Assembly: GCF_014905175.1 (NCBI RefSeq) | Contig: NC_057788.1 | Coordinates: 27,188,154 to 27,252,153, forward strand | DNA from: Aphidius gifuensis | Taxonomy: Eukaryota > Arthropoda > Insecta > Hymenoptera > Braconidae | Reading direction: 5' to 3' | Length of the DNA: 64,000 bases | Part shown: piece after piece, positions 14,447 through 26,163 of the stretch | Layout: every line of letters starts with the position of its first letter | Numbering within the stretch: position 1 is the stretch's first letter | Notes under the pieces: generated by a model | Told to the model about the DNA's origin: nothing | The model's database searches: none | The model's input: the letters and a program-made list of their open reading frames with translations, nothing else | Program-made: the position numbers and the translations under genes

Positions 14447-14545
14447 TTATGTGATTGTGTAAAGGACCGATGGTGACACCTCTCCTTGTCCTATTTCCAG
14501 TTTCCACTGTATTCTTGCCTCCTTTTTCGCGCAACTGGCGGCCAT
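14447..14545 (-). other. upstream ORF in the ATRX leader
   Basis: A 32-codon ORF on the minus strand upstream of the ATRX start begins in good context (ATATGGCCGCC) and ends before a GTGAGT donor (14406-14411) that may close a 5' noncoding exon. It could be a regulatory uORF. It could also be an alternative N-terminus if spliced from a weak GTGTCA donor. Confidence 0.3.
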
Positions 14546-16367
14546 ATTGCTATCATCCCCTCCAATCAAATTAAAGATGGTTGTTTTTTATTATTTTTTT
14601 TTTTTTTGTTTTTTACATTATTTAAAAAGTATTTTTAATATATTTAGAAGACATTATTAGACAATATTATTATATCAATAATTATTAATTATTTTTTAAC
14701 ACACAATTATCATATTTTTTTTATTAATTAATATTTAAATAAATAAATTAATAATAACGCATGCGTAGTTTAAACAAAGCGCCAAAAAAATGTAAAATTC
14801 AAATAAAAAAAAAAAACATTCGTTTTTTTTTTTTTTTTCTTTTTTATGAAAAATTTATATAAAAAAAAATTTTTTTCTGTTTTTTTTTTTTCTATAAATA
14901 TGTAGGAAGGAAAAAATAAGTAAATAAAATTATTTATTGCACAGAATTTTTGTATTTTATCGAGTTATCATGGAAATTCATACATATTTTTTGTTATTTT
15001 TTATATTTTTTTTTTTTACAAATTAAAATTGCTTAGTATTTTATTATTATTTTATCAAACATTTGATACGTAATTTTATTCGTTTTTTTTTATTTTAAAT
15101 TAATTAATAAAAAATTAATATAATAATAAATATATAAAATAGTAGAAATCAATAAGACTGAATATATTATATTCAAAAAAAGTCTTGTGCCAATTAAATA
15201 GTATACTGCTAGTTTTTTTTTTTTTTTTTGAACACACTAAAATTAAAAATTTAAATACAATATTTTTATTTGTTTATTTATTAATCTTACTTTAATAATA
15301 TTTTCTAAATTAATCACAAGTAGCATTATATACTACTGCGTATTAGTCTTTTAAGCATTTTATTATCTAATATGTTTTTTTTTTTTTTTAAAGTAGCAAA
15401 GTTGTGATTATTCGGACAATTTATTAATGTAATTTAAAATTACATAATTAATTTATAATTAGCCTATTATTATTGACACATTATTACACAAATTTATTAT
15501 ATATTATATTGGATTCGTTGACATCCTCGATTAGAAAGGAAAAAAAAAAAACAATTCATTGATATTTTTTATATTACTAATAGACTATTATATTTTTGGA
15601 TTCTCGTTGAAGAATTAATTAATTCACTGGAAGTCTAAGTTAAAATGACCCCAAGTAGGCCAATAACTATATATTTTTTTTTTTCATTATTTTCATCGAG
15701 TTCACTTAGTATATATGTAAATCGAAGAAAATAATTTATTTTAAAATAGTATAAAAAAAAAACAAAGAAAAACAAACAAACTCAATATTACACACCAATA
15801 ATACAATGGCAGTTATTTTAACAATTGCCTAATTTTTTTTTTGTTTTAAGTCATTCAACAATATTAATGAACACATAAATTTTAAATTTACAATATTGTA
15901 AATTAATTATATAATTTTTAAAAATTTCATTAGTTTAAAAATGTTAATAAATCATTAACGAGTGTTTGTGAATTAATTTAATATTATTTAAAGTCAACAA
16001 TGACTTGATAAAAATTAATTAATCAAGTCAATGAATAATGAATAATTAATAAACTTGACTTGATTATATATCATTGTTATTTTTTTATTATAGACACTCG
16101 ATGCTAACATTATAGTTGGCTTTAAATTCAGTCTTAAAATTTTTTTTAATTTTTTTTTTTTTAAATTAGATTATAGTTATCGTTTATAAAACGTATCCTA
16201 TTACCATTGCCAGTCTTTCCATTTGTGCTTGCTGACATTTTAGATATATATTTATATATTTTTCTTGATCTTGTTATTGTACAGCATCAAGCTGTTATTT
16301 ACCTTTTTTTTTTTTACTAAACAACTTGTCTTTTTTTTAATGATTTTATATTAATAATTTTTCTCCA
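14546..16367. other. spacer, mostly zinc-finger gene 3' flank
   Basis: No coding region is visible. The stretch is AT-rich with long T runs. It probably holds the ATRX promoter at the left and the 3' UTR of the minus-strand zinc-finger gene at the right. An inverted-repeat cluster lies at 16001-16066. Confidence 0.6.
16001..16066. repeat. nested inverted repeats
   Basis: TAATCAAGTCAA at 16020-16031 is perfectly complementary to TTGACTTGATTA at 16055-16066 (23-nt loop). A further copy, TGACTTGAT at 16001-16009, can pair with the same middle arm (12-nt loop). Two mutually exclusive hairpins are possible. Confidence 0.7.
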
Positions 16368-18116
16368 TTATCGAAACGTTTGATTTAATTTTGTTGATTG
16401 AGTTACTGTTGCCTTGGCATTTGCATGATTTTCCTGATAATGTTTCCAAAGACTTGTTACATTATTAACCTGTGCACCACATCCTGGTATTTTGCATCTA
16501 AAAATAAAAAATAATTATGTGTAAATAAATAATACATATGTTGTTGTTGTCGTTGTTGTTGTGAATGATGTTTCAATTGAGCCATCAGAGTCACTGTCTT
16601 TAGTTGTAGACCCAAATTAACAATAATTAAATAAACAACAAATTGTATTTTATAAAAACTTACAAAAAAAAACTGACAGTAGAAGCTTTACTTTTTGTTT
16701 TATTATTTGGTGATTTTGGTAATTGTTTTGTAATTGTTTCTTGTATTTTATGACTATCTTGATGATGTCGATAGTGAGATATGTACTTGTACATTTTACC
16801 ACAACCATTAATATCACATTTATATGGTTGTTCTTCTTTTTTAAAACGTGACATTCTTTGTTTTTTTGGTGTATATTCTTCATCATCACTACAATTACCA
16901 CTAGCATCATTATTAACTTCAATTTTTTTAACATCACCCTCTAAACCACTTCTAAATACACTCTCAAGATTACCCAAATCAATTCTATGATCTTGAAGTT
17001 TTGTTTTATCATTATTATCAATCATTAAATTATCATTATCATCATTATTTTTATTTCCAATATTATCATCATATACATTGTTATGATAAAATGTTGTATC
17101 ATGATTATTATCAATTTTATGTGATGATGTTATGTATTCAGTATTTGATGAATAATCATCTATATTATTATCTTTATTATTAGTAGTGATATTTTTATCA
17201 CAAATATTTGTTTTAATCAGTCTTTCATCTTTATATATATCATCATGATTCGTTGTTAAATTTTTATTTGTAATAATATTTATATTTTTTCGTGTTGATG
17301 ATTTTATAAATCTATTTGTATCATTATCTATATTTATTTTATCATTATCATTTTGTTGGCAAGTATCATTATGATCATCTTGTTCATCTTGTTCACCACC
17401 ACCACCGCCACAATCATCAACATCATCATCTTCAACAGTTGTTCTTGGTGTATTATCATCATCATCATCATCATCAATATTTGTTACACTTGCTGGTACT
17501 TCAAAACATATTATTTCTGGTTCAGTTGGAAGTGCTGGTGGTTGTCGATGACAATTTTCAATGTGTTCTGTTAAATTATCACTTGTATTATGATGTGAAC
17601 CACAACTTGTATATGGACATACAAATGCATTTGTCTCATTACTGTGACATTCTTGATAATGACGCCACATTGTACCTGGATCTGGCATTTCTTGTCCACA
17701 TCCTGGTTCTCTACAGCTAAAAATTATTTCAATAAATAATTAATTATTTATTAAATAACAATAAATCTATATTTTAAATTAAATTAAATTTTCATACATA
17801 AAACGAATTTTTAATTCTTCTAGTGCTTCATGTGTTCTAAATTCATCATGATTTGTAAATATTTTACCACAACCCTGTTGTTTACATGTAAAAATTTCCT
17901 GAAATAAAAAAAAAATCATAAAAAATTATTGAGAATCATTGTTTTGGATTAGAGGTTGATGACCTCACATCAAGCATCAATGGCGTTTCATTTACGCATG
18001 TGTAAGTAAATACATACTTTTTTAGGTGCAATTTCTTCAATTGTACGATTTCTTGATACAAATCTAATGACACTGACCTCAGTTGGACGATCAGTACATT
18101 CAGTTCCTTGTCCCAT
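16368..18116 (-). CDS. C2H2 zinc-finger protein, unrecognised
   Basis: Four coding exons, 18018-18116, 17798-17898, 16664-17716 and 16368-16497, give 460 aa with consistent phases. C2H2-like units are scattered through the protein: CKQQGCGKIFTNHDEFRTH, CREPGCGQEM..WRHYQECH, CPYTSCG..LTEHIENCH, then, after an Asp/Asn-rich low-complexity middle of about 170 residues, CDINGCGKMYKYISHYRHH and CKIPGCGAQV..LWKHYQENH. The repeated CxxxGCG..HYQEcH type differs from the usual TGEKP-linked arrays. The likely role is DNA or RNA binding in the nucleus; I do not recognise an orthologue. The last junction (donor GTAAGT at 16663) restores an intact fifth finger, which supports the model. Start chosen at MGQGTECTD, the first in-frame ATG after a TTTTAG acceptor. 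Confidence 0.8.
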
Positions 18117-18333
18117 TTTAATTAATCTAAAATTTATAGCTAATGTCAATTTATTTTTTTCATAATTTAAATTATATTATTAACTAGGGGTGTTTATAGA
18201 TATATTAGTAAATGTATGTGTGTTTGTATTTATGAGTAAAATGCAATTCAAGAAACTGATCATTTAAAAAAAAAAAAAAAATGCATTTTAATATTTAATA
18301 TAAATTATAATAATTGTTATTGATATTTATGTA

Positions 18334-18339
18334 ACTCAC
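18334..18339 (-). promoter_or_regulatory. splice donor of a noncoding first exon
   Basis: GAG followed by GTGAGT on the minus strand, paired with a TTTTAG acceptor about 12 nt before the zinc-finger ATG, implies a noncoding first exon starting to the right of 18340. This gene and the ANKLE2-like gene would then share the 18.4-18.9 kb interval as a divergent promoter. Confidence 0.5.
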
Positions 18340-18933
18340 CTCTAGACTCTGTCAATTTAATTGATACTTAATAATAATAATACAAAAATTTTTACATTAT
18401 TATTGAATGTTGTATATCAATAAAAACACTGTGTAACTTTGTTGTCATGTCAGTGCAGAAAACTGTCAATTAATCCCCTCTTTTTTCACCTCCTTTGTTG
18501 TTATTTCCGAATGAATTATTATTCACTGAGAACCACTGAATTCAGTGGATGCGTTTTGCGTCTCTATTTTGTCTCTATTTTGTAGATAAAATATATTTCT
18601 GATCTACCAACAAGTCTGACAATAAATAAAAATAAAAAAAAAAAAACCAAAAAAAACATTACGCGTGGCCAGTGCAATTTGAAAAGCTCACTGCTGATTG
18701 GCCTTTGGCAACGGATGTTTTCTTTTTTTTTTTTTTTTGACATCATTTGACATATAATATCACAATTCGCTGAATGTTATTAATTTTTAATTTTATATAA
18801 TTTAACTAAAAACTATTTTAATCAAAGTGACTGTCTGTAATTGTGTCATAGTAAAATTATTAATTTTTAAAAGTTAAAAAAAGACATATTACCGAGCTGG
18901 CGTTATCATTTTTATCAAGATTTTGGAGAGACA

Positions 18934-18954
18934 ATGACAACAACAAAAACATGA
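18934..18954 (+). other. uORF overlapping the ANKLE2-like start (ATGA)
   Basis: A six-codon ORF (MTTTKT) starts at 18934. Its TGA stop overlaps the main ATG at 18951 in an ATGA arrangement, if the leader includes this position. Confidence 0.6.
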
Positions 18955-20969
18955 GTGAAATAAATAAAATTAATGACAATAAAAATTGTCAAAAAATTAA
19001 TGAAAATGATATTAAAAATATAAAATGTGAAACTGGTTATCATGCTGTTTATGTACCACAAAATGATTCATCAAAAAATACATCATCATCAGGTAAATAA
19101 TATCAAATTTTTTAATAATAATATTATTATTTTTTAAGGTTAGTTGTAAAAAAAAATAATAACAAATATATTTAAATGATTTTTAGATGTTCATATATAT
19201 ACAAATAAGCTTGATGCATTGAAAGATATGAAAAAAAATAAATCAGCAAGATTAATGACATTTAAAACATTGCAAGAAGCTGAAGAATTTACAAAAAATG
19301 GTTACGAGCAAAATAATAAAAATATAAACAATAAAATAATACCAGTTATACAAGTAACAAGTAACAATAATGAACCAAGTTTATTCAAAGGTCCAACAAG
19401 TCAAGAACTCGTTGCATTTAGAAAACTTATTGAGGCTGGTTTGGTTGATGATGTCAAAGAACAAGTATGGAATAATCCAAGGTATCTTATAAGCAGTGGT
19501 GATACACCAGCAATACTTCAAGTAAATATAATTTTTATTATTTAAAAATAATTATAAAAATAGTTTAAATAAATTATTAAAATAATTTTATTTTTAGGAA
19601 GGCAGTCGTTATAATGCTGTTCATATTACAGCAATAAGAGCATCAAATAATGTTGTCATGTTAAAACTTATTCTTGATATTGTTAGTGATCCAAAATTTT
19701 CTGGTTTAATGTATGGAAAAGATGAGGATAATGAACGTGCACAAATTTTATTAGATCTTTATTTAAATACACCAGATAAAGGTCTCAATGAAACACCACT
19801 ACATTTTGCTGTTAAATATGGACACAAAGATTTGGTTAAATTACTTTTATCATATCCACAATGTCAAAAAAATAAAAAAAATAAATATGGCCAGTTACCA
19901 TCGGATATTGTTTGTTCAAGAAAAGGAAAAGATGATGAAACACTTGTTAAAGATATTAGTTTATTATTAGAAGATCAGTATTATGTACCAGTACTACGTG
20001 CTGAAGATAATATTCTTCAACCAAGAATTGGTGAACCATTTTTACCAATAAGTCCACCAAGACTTAATCTTGATCCATTAAGTCCAAAAATTGAAGTTGC
20101 TGCATTTGCTGGACCAATGACTAAACCTCAAGCTATGGAATTTCGTAAAAAATGGAAAACACCACCAAGAAGAAATTTAACACCAAATGATAATAAAGAA
20201 AATTTAAATAATTCATTTGATTATTTAACAAGTCCAAGATCTAAAAATCCAACATCAAGATATCAAGATAGTGAAAAAGGACTTGAAAGAGTTGGAAGAG
20301 ATTTAGCTGAAGAATATCATGTTGCTTGGAAAGAATTATGGCCTTTTTTAGATGGTTTTGTTGATCTACGTTGTGCAGAAGGTCTTGCAATGTTGGAAAA
20401 ACATTTAAATTGTTTATTGAATAAAGTAGCTGTCAAGACAAAAAAATCTAGAAAATCAGAAAATTCAGTTAAAAGGTGGTTATTTGATGATGATGATGAA
20501 AAAATAGATGATGTAGATGATAATGATAATGATGATGAAATTGAAAAGTTAGCTGAGAAACTGGGTATGTGCTCGTTGGGAAAAACTTTTGAGGACTCGT
20601 CAGACTCTGGTATATTTTATTTAAATTATAAATAATTATTAAATATATTTATAATAATCATGTGTTATATTATTAATTAAATTATTTTTAGATGATGATT
20701 TTCATACACCATCAAGTTCTCCATTACCAAAAGTTGGTGATCACGAGTCTGATAGTTCTGATGATGATTTGGTTGAAGCTGAAGAAGGTGATGCTGTATT
20801 TATTGATGGAAAAGCACCTGGAAAAAATGATTTTGCTGTATTAAATGCTATACCTGATTTTATTGATTCAGAAATTTATCCTTATATCTACAGATGGAAG
20901 CATGAAGTTCAATTGGCAACACGTAGAAATAATTTTACCTTTGCCACGCCAAGAAAATTACATATTTAA
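18951..20969 (+). CDS. Ankle2: ANKLE2-like ankyrin-repeat protein
   Basis: Four exons, 18951-19092, 19187-19521, 19598-20609 and 20692-20969, give 588 aa. Residues about 28-85 (HAVYVPQ, IYTNKLDALKDMKKNKSAR, FKTLQEAEEFTKNG) form the caulimovirus-VI/RNase-H1-type module found in ANKLE2. Ankyrin repeats follow (NAVHITAIRASN, NETPLHFAVKYGHKDLVKLLL), then the conserved ANKLE2 C-terminal block (YHVAWKELWPFLDGFVDL). In animals ANKLE2 works at the ER/nuclear envelope and regulates BAF phosphorylation and post-mitotic nuclear reassembly. No LEM domain or membrane segment is evident at the N-terminus, and the protein is much shorter than the vertebrate one (over 900 aa). An unseen upstream exon cannot be excluded. 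Confidence 0.88.
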
Positions 20970-21662
20970 GTTTTAAAAAATAATGAAAAAACAGTGATGG
21001 TCTAATCAAAATCTTGCCTATAATTTTAATTCAAATAACTATTAATTTTTAAATTTAAATCGACACTTCCTTTGCATGATTGAATTTCTTTTATTTTTTT
21101 TTTAATAAGATTAACGTAATGTCAATGTTTAAATAATAATAATAATAATACTAATAATTATATTTTCTTAAGAAACAAAAAAAAAAACTTTAATTTTATA
21201 TATTTAATTTATAATGTGATGTAATATGTCTGTGACTTTGTTGCCTCAGTTATTTTTAGTTTTTATAATAAAAAAAAAAAATAATATTAAATAGTAATTC
21301 TATATAAACAATTTTAAATATTAATTAACAATAATTGTTTATTAATAATTAAATAAATGATAAAAAAAAAATCTTCTTTACCGATAAAGTTCTTGGAAAT
21401 GCAATCGATTTCATTGTTTTCGTTTGGGTTTTTTTCACTTTTTTTGTGATGTTGCTGTATGTTATATAGTTTGATGATGCTTGCGAATGGATCTATTACC
21501 ACGTGTCTTAAATAATTTACTCATTTTTGCATTATTTTTTTTTTCTACAAATAGTGTAGTTATTTGTTTATAATAATATCCAACAAGTGAAACAGTAAAT
21601 TAAAATTCAAGTGTATTATTGAGAGTTGTTTTTTATATAAAATAAAAAACAAAAAAATATCA

Positions 21663-22562
21663 ATGGATTCGAGTAATTGTAGGATATATTCAAACCAGGA
21701 TGTTGCTAATGCAATAATTTTATTTAATCAAGAAATACCATGGACAGATAGATTTGAAAGGTTAATGCATGAGTGGTCGGCTTGTCATCGACCAGAATCA
21801 TATTGGCGGAGTTTTGTAAGTTATCTTATAAATAGTACAAATGATGAACAGATAAATAAATATTTAACGACAATTAATTCATCATTTTTGAAAAATTGTG
21901 AAGATATTTATCGTCTATGTGTTAATGCATCAAATCACGCAGCTCATGATAAAATATTACTTCATCAAATTGGTCGTGTTGACATACTAGAATCATTAAA
22001 ATTTGATGGTACCAATATAACTATTGATTTTGAAAAAATCCAATCGAAATTATTAAATAAATTTCCATACTCAACAAAATTTCAACAAAATCAAATGTCA
22101 TCAAAAATTGAATCGTTGATGCAAAGTGAATTTAATAATATATTTCGTTTAATGCAAAATGATTTTCCATTTGCATCACAAGCAGTAATCAAAGAAATTG
22201 CATACAATACATTGTTACTTGATAATGAATCTCAATCGCCACCACCACCACCACCACTAACACCAATATCATCACCATCAACAATGAATACAGCTGGAGC
22301 TTATAATTATTACACAACTGGTGATTCATCAATAAATAACTCTTGGTCACAACAAAGTTATCAGCCAAATTGTAATAATTATGTCAACACAAATTATCCC
22401 AGGAATGGATACACACAAGTTGATAATAATTCACAACAAAATGGATATGTCAATCCTTCAACATCAGGCTATGTCCAGGTTTGTTGAATTAATTATATTA
22501 AATATTTTAAACATGAACTTATTTTGTTCTTTTTAATTTACTTTCAGATAAATCCAAAATAA
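21663..22562 (+). CDS. uncharacterised 276-aa protein
   Basis: Exons 21663-22478 and 22548-22562 (CAG|GTTTGT donor, TTTCAG acceptor) give 276 aa ending INPK. Residues about 1-180 look globular and mostly helical (NAIILFNQEIPWTDRFERLMHEW, then HRPESYWRSF). A PPPPPP stretch and a low-complexity N/Q/Y/S-rich tail with repeated NGY motifs follow. No signal peptide or membrane segment. I do not recognise the family. The prion-like tail suggests an RNA-binding or condensate-forming partner, but that is inference. The start is the first ATG after an AT-rich leader, in good context (ATCAATGG). Confidence 0.75.
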
Positions 22563-23420
22563 TGCAGTTCAAAAATAAATAATTAAATAATACCAGTAGT
22601 TTTTTCTTTTTTCAATTATTTTTTTTTTTTTCTTTTTTTCATATGAGTGTTGAACACAAACAAAATGGTAAGACTACACAAACTCTACATTAATGAACTT
22701 ATTATTCACGTTTTTTTTCATATACTGTTAGTAGCAATTAGCAAATTCATTTTAGGATGAAAAAAAAAACGACAAAAATCAAGATATTTTGTTGATTTGT
22801 TTGTTTTTTTTTTTCTTTTTTTTTGTAAATTAATTAATTATGTCATATTGAAAATACATTATATACTCGTTACGACAAAAAGCAATCAAATATTTATAAG
22901 AAAAAAAAAAAAACAAAAAAAAAAGAGAAAAAACAAATTAAGATAATTAGGCTATTTATTGTGCCAAGAAATTTCAAAGAACACAACCTAGTGATATCTT
23001 GTATTTAAGTTACTTTTGAAAGACTGTTTTAGAATTATTCATCTAGCTCAAGAAAATTAATATTCATCATAATTATTATTTATTTATTATATAATTATGA
23101 TTATTGATTTCAAATTTATTGAACTTTTTTTTTTTTTCACATTATAATAGAGTGGTATTTTTATAAGCCACCCCAAATAATAATAATAATAAATAATAAT
23201 TATAAAATTGTTTATAAAACAAAGCTTCATTATTATTTATTATTATTTTTTAGAATTTATTGTAATATAACTTTTGTATAAAAAATGTAACAAAAGTACA
23301 AATGGAAAGACACATCTAGATCACACTAAGATCACATTTATAAATTAATTTAGAATAATAATTGCAATTAATAAATAATTAAAACTTTTGTTTAATTATA
23401 AATGTTAATTGTTTATTTTA
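22563..23420. other. convergent 3' flanks, no gene seen
   Basis: Spacer between two convergent genes (the 276-aa gene and iduronate sulfatase). It contains poly-A/T runs and no supported coding sequence. Probably two 3' UTRs. Confidence 0.6.
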
Positions 23421-25346
23421 TTAAAAATTATACCATCTATTTTTTAGATATGTATTTAATTTTGTTTTTAATTTTTTATACATTGGATCATTTGAGTAGT
23501 TTGACATTTCATTTGGATCATGACGATGATCATATAATTCTTCAGCTAATATTTTATTCCAGTATGCTTTTTTATTTTTAAATTTAATCCAAGCTGTATA
23601 TCGATAGTGTTTTGTTCGTAGTGTATAACCCATTATTTTTATTTCATCAAGACGTGGTTTATCACTGTTTGGATGCCAAGTTGGTTCTATACCTGGACGT
23701 GGATATTGACTGAATGCTGCTTGTTTCCATTTTATTGTCTGATTATATTTAAAAACAAACGAGTCGTTTAAAAAAAAAATTAATTGCTCTGTTTTAAATT
23801 GATATTTAAATTAATTTTACCTGATTTTTAATGTTTGCATTAATAAGAGGAACAAAACTGATACCTTCGCTGCAAAGATTATCTTTTGAATTTGTACAAG
23901 ATTTAATTGGACATCCAGCAAGCTCAGCAATTGTTGGAAATATATCAACAAGTTCGACAATTGAATTTATATTTTTATCAAAATTATTTCGATGATTTGG
24001 CAATGAAATTATCAATGGAACTTTCAAGGCAACATCAAAGTTACTATATTTACCCCATTGTGAATGTTGTCCAAGTGACCATCCTAATTATTATTTTTTT
24101 TTCATCAATTATTATTTTTTTAAATAAGATTATTATAATAATACAAACCATGATCAGATGTCAGTACAATGATAGTATTATTTTCCAAATTTAAAGTATA
24201 AATTTTCTTTAAAAGTTGTCCAACAAGATCATCAATGTACGACAAAGCAGCATAATATGATTGTACAATTTTTTTACCAAAATAATGTGGTATTTTTTGC
24301 CAAGGAAATTTTAAATTTAGTCCTTCGACATCTTGACGTTCTCGTATATCAGTCCAAGGATTATATGCTACACTGCTAACATTTTTTGGCCAATAATAAT
24401 TATGTAATTTAAATTTTTCAATTGGATGATAATCTAAAAGGTAAAAAATATATAAAAATTTGTAATTATAAATATTATTAATATCACAAAATTACCTAAA
24501 TATTTTTTAGGATATTTAAGAGGAATATGAGGTTTTTCGAAACCAACAGCAAGGAAAAATGGTTTAGATAAAAGCTTATTTTTATAGTTAGCTAAAAAAT
24601 CATTTGCAGCATTTAGATTTTCAATATCTGGCAGAGTTTTCATTGGCATAGATGACAATGATACTGGACACACCTAAAATATATAAATATTATTTATAAT
24701 CTTTAAATAATTATTCAATTCTACTTGCTAGATTTTTTGCTGATGAATTTCCAGCTGCTGGACAAACTGGTGAGTCTTTAAAACGATTAGTAAATGGATG
24801 AAAAGGTGTATCACTCCAAGAATAAGGTGAATCATCAGAATAATTTGAGCTAATACCTTAAAGCAAAATGTTAATTAAATTTAAATTTAAAAAATTAACA
24901 ACACAATCATTTACCAGGATGAAATATTTTTCCAATTGATTTTGTAATATAGCCATTGTCTTTGAGATGTTGTGGCAAAGTTGTAAAATTTCCAACTGTA
25001 TTTCTCCAGTAATTGTAGAAATCATAGAGCTTCAGTGTGTCAGGTCTTCGACTAGTTAATAATGAATTTCTACTCGGTGCACATAATGATTGCTAGAATT
25101 AAAATACATTAATAAATTTAAATTTACATAATTTTAATTTTAACTTCTAACCTGTGCATAAGCTTGAGTAAATAAAAATCCATTTCGAGCTAAATTATCA
25201 ATATTTGGTGACCAGGAATTTACATCTCCATAGCATCCAAGTGCTGGTCGTAAATCATCAACAATTATAAAAATAAAATTTGGTCTACCCTTACATTTTT
25301 CTATCAATAATAATAAAAAAAAACTGCGAAAAATAATTAAATACAT
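23421..25346 (-). CDS. IDS: iduronate 2-sulfatase
   Basis: Seven exons, 25152-25346, 24915-25092, 24729-24856, 24496-24673, 24149-24433, 23821-24083 and 23421-23738, give 514 aa (human 550). The enzyme removes 2-O-sulfate from iduronate in dermatan and heparan sulfate in lysosomes. A signal peptide (MYLIIFRSFFLLLLIEKCKG) precedes the metal-binding IIVDDLRPALG. The formylglycine motif CAPSR has its cysteine at residue 69. VGFEKPHIPLKYP, VAYNPWTDIR and LTSDHGWSLGQH are IDS-specific blocks. Intron 3 needs a GC donor (GCAAGT at 24728): the nearby GT donor would shift the frame, while the GC donor restores the conserved ...NLVCPVSL junction. It lies tandem behind the insulin-like gene, about 160 bases from that gene's stop. 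Confidence 0.95.
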
Positions 25347-25509
25347 TTTAGAAAATTGTCATTTGATTTGTAGTATTTTATTTTGTAAAAATTTTAAATT
25401 AGACTTTTTTAATAACAAAGATATTTATTTAATTAAAAATGTATTGTTTTTTTTTTTTTACATTTTAGTTAACACAGTAATTATTATATTTATATTATTT
25501 TTTTTATTT

Positions 25510-26163
25510 TCAATCGTCGGGACAGGAAACCATGTTTTCCTGTTTCATACAAAATTCGATGTCGTTGCAACATTTTGCAGCAATTTCAGCAAAGTAGGTC
25601 ACAATGTAATTTTCATCCATATTCCTCGGAATCCGTGTTGCCATAGTTTCATAAAGTGTGCGTATATCACTCTCACTCAAATAAATATCGAAATTTTTAT
25701 CATCATCCTGTTAACAATGAAAATTTTAAATTAAAAAAATTTCTAAATAAAATTTCAATAAAATATACCTGAAAAAATACGTCTTCAAAAACTCGTGAAT
25801 GATTGTTCTGTTTTTTTTCAAGAGGATGACTGACGATGATGACTGTATGTGGAGCATTGTCTCTTGCTGTTCTGTTTAGTATTTTTAATATTTCTGTTGA
25901 ATCTAAATTAAGCCTTTGAACAGGTAAATCACCTAAAACTTTAAAAAATTATATAAATATATTTTATGCTAATATATGGATTTTAAAATTATACCTTTAT
26001 AATTTTTAGAATTTCTTTTTCTTCGTGATCCAGATCCACTACAACGTTCCAGTACAACTTTTTCAACTTTTTTCATACATTCTTCATCGCAAATAATAAT
26101 ATTTGGTAGAAAAGTTATAAAAAAAATAATACCAAATAGATAGCTTCTATTTTTATAAAACAT
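25510..26163 (-). CDS. insulin/relaxin-like prohormone (candidate)
   Basis: Three exons, 25995-26163, 25769-25932 and 25510-25707, give 176 aa. Seen: an N-terminal signal peptide, then DEECMKKVEKVVLERCSG with the C-x11-C spacing of an insulin B chain, then basic residues RRKR. A linker of about 85 residues with a final RIPR furin-like site follows, then an A-chain-like segment EIAAKCCNDIEFC...SC at the C-terminus. The first intron lies in the linker and is phase 1, as in insulin-family genes. Odd: the A chain is CC-x5-C-x8-C, whereas insulins and relaxins have CC-x3-C-x8-C. Divergent Dilp8/gonadulin-type peptides are the natural comparison, but I cannot confirm orthology. The product would be secreted and processed to two disulfide-linked chains. 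Confidence 0.7.

Noticed and set aside
17001..17720. Plus-strand His/Tyr-rich ORFs
   Set aside because: Antisense of the Asp/Asn-rich zinc-finger exon.
24723..24724. GT donor in iduronate sulfatase exon 3
   Set aside because: Would shift the frame and hit a stop within about 15 codons; the GC donor four bases away keeps the conserved protein.
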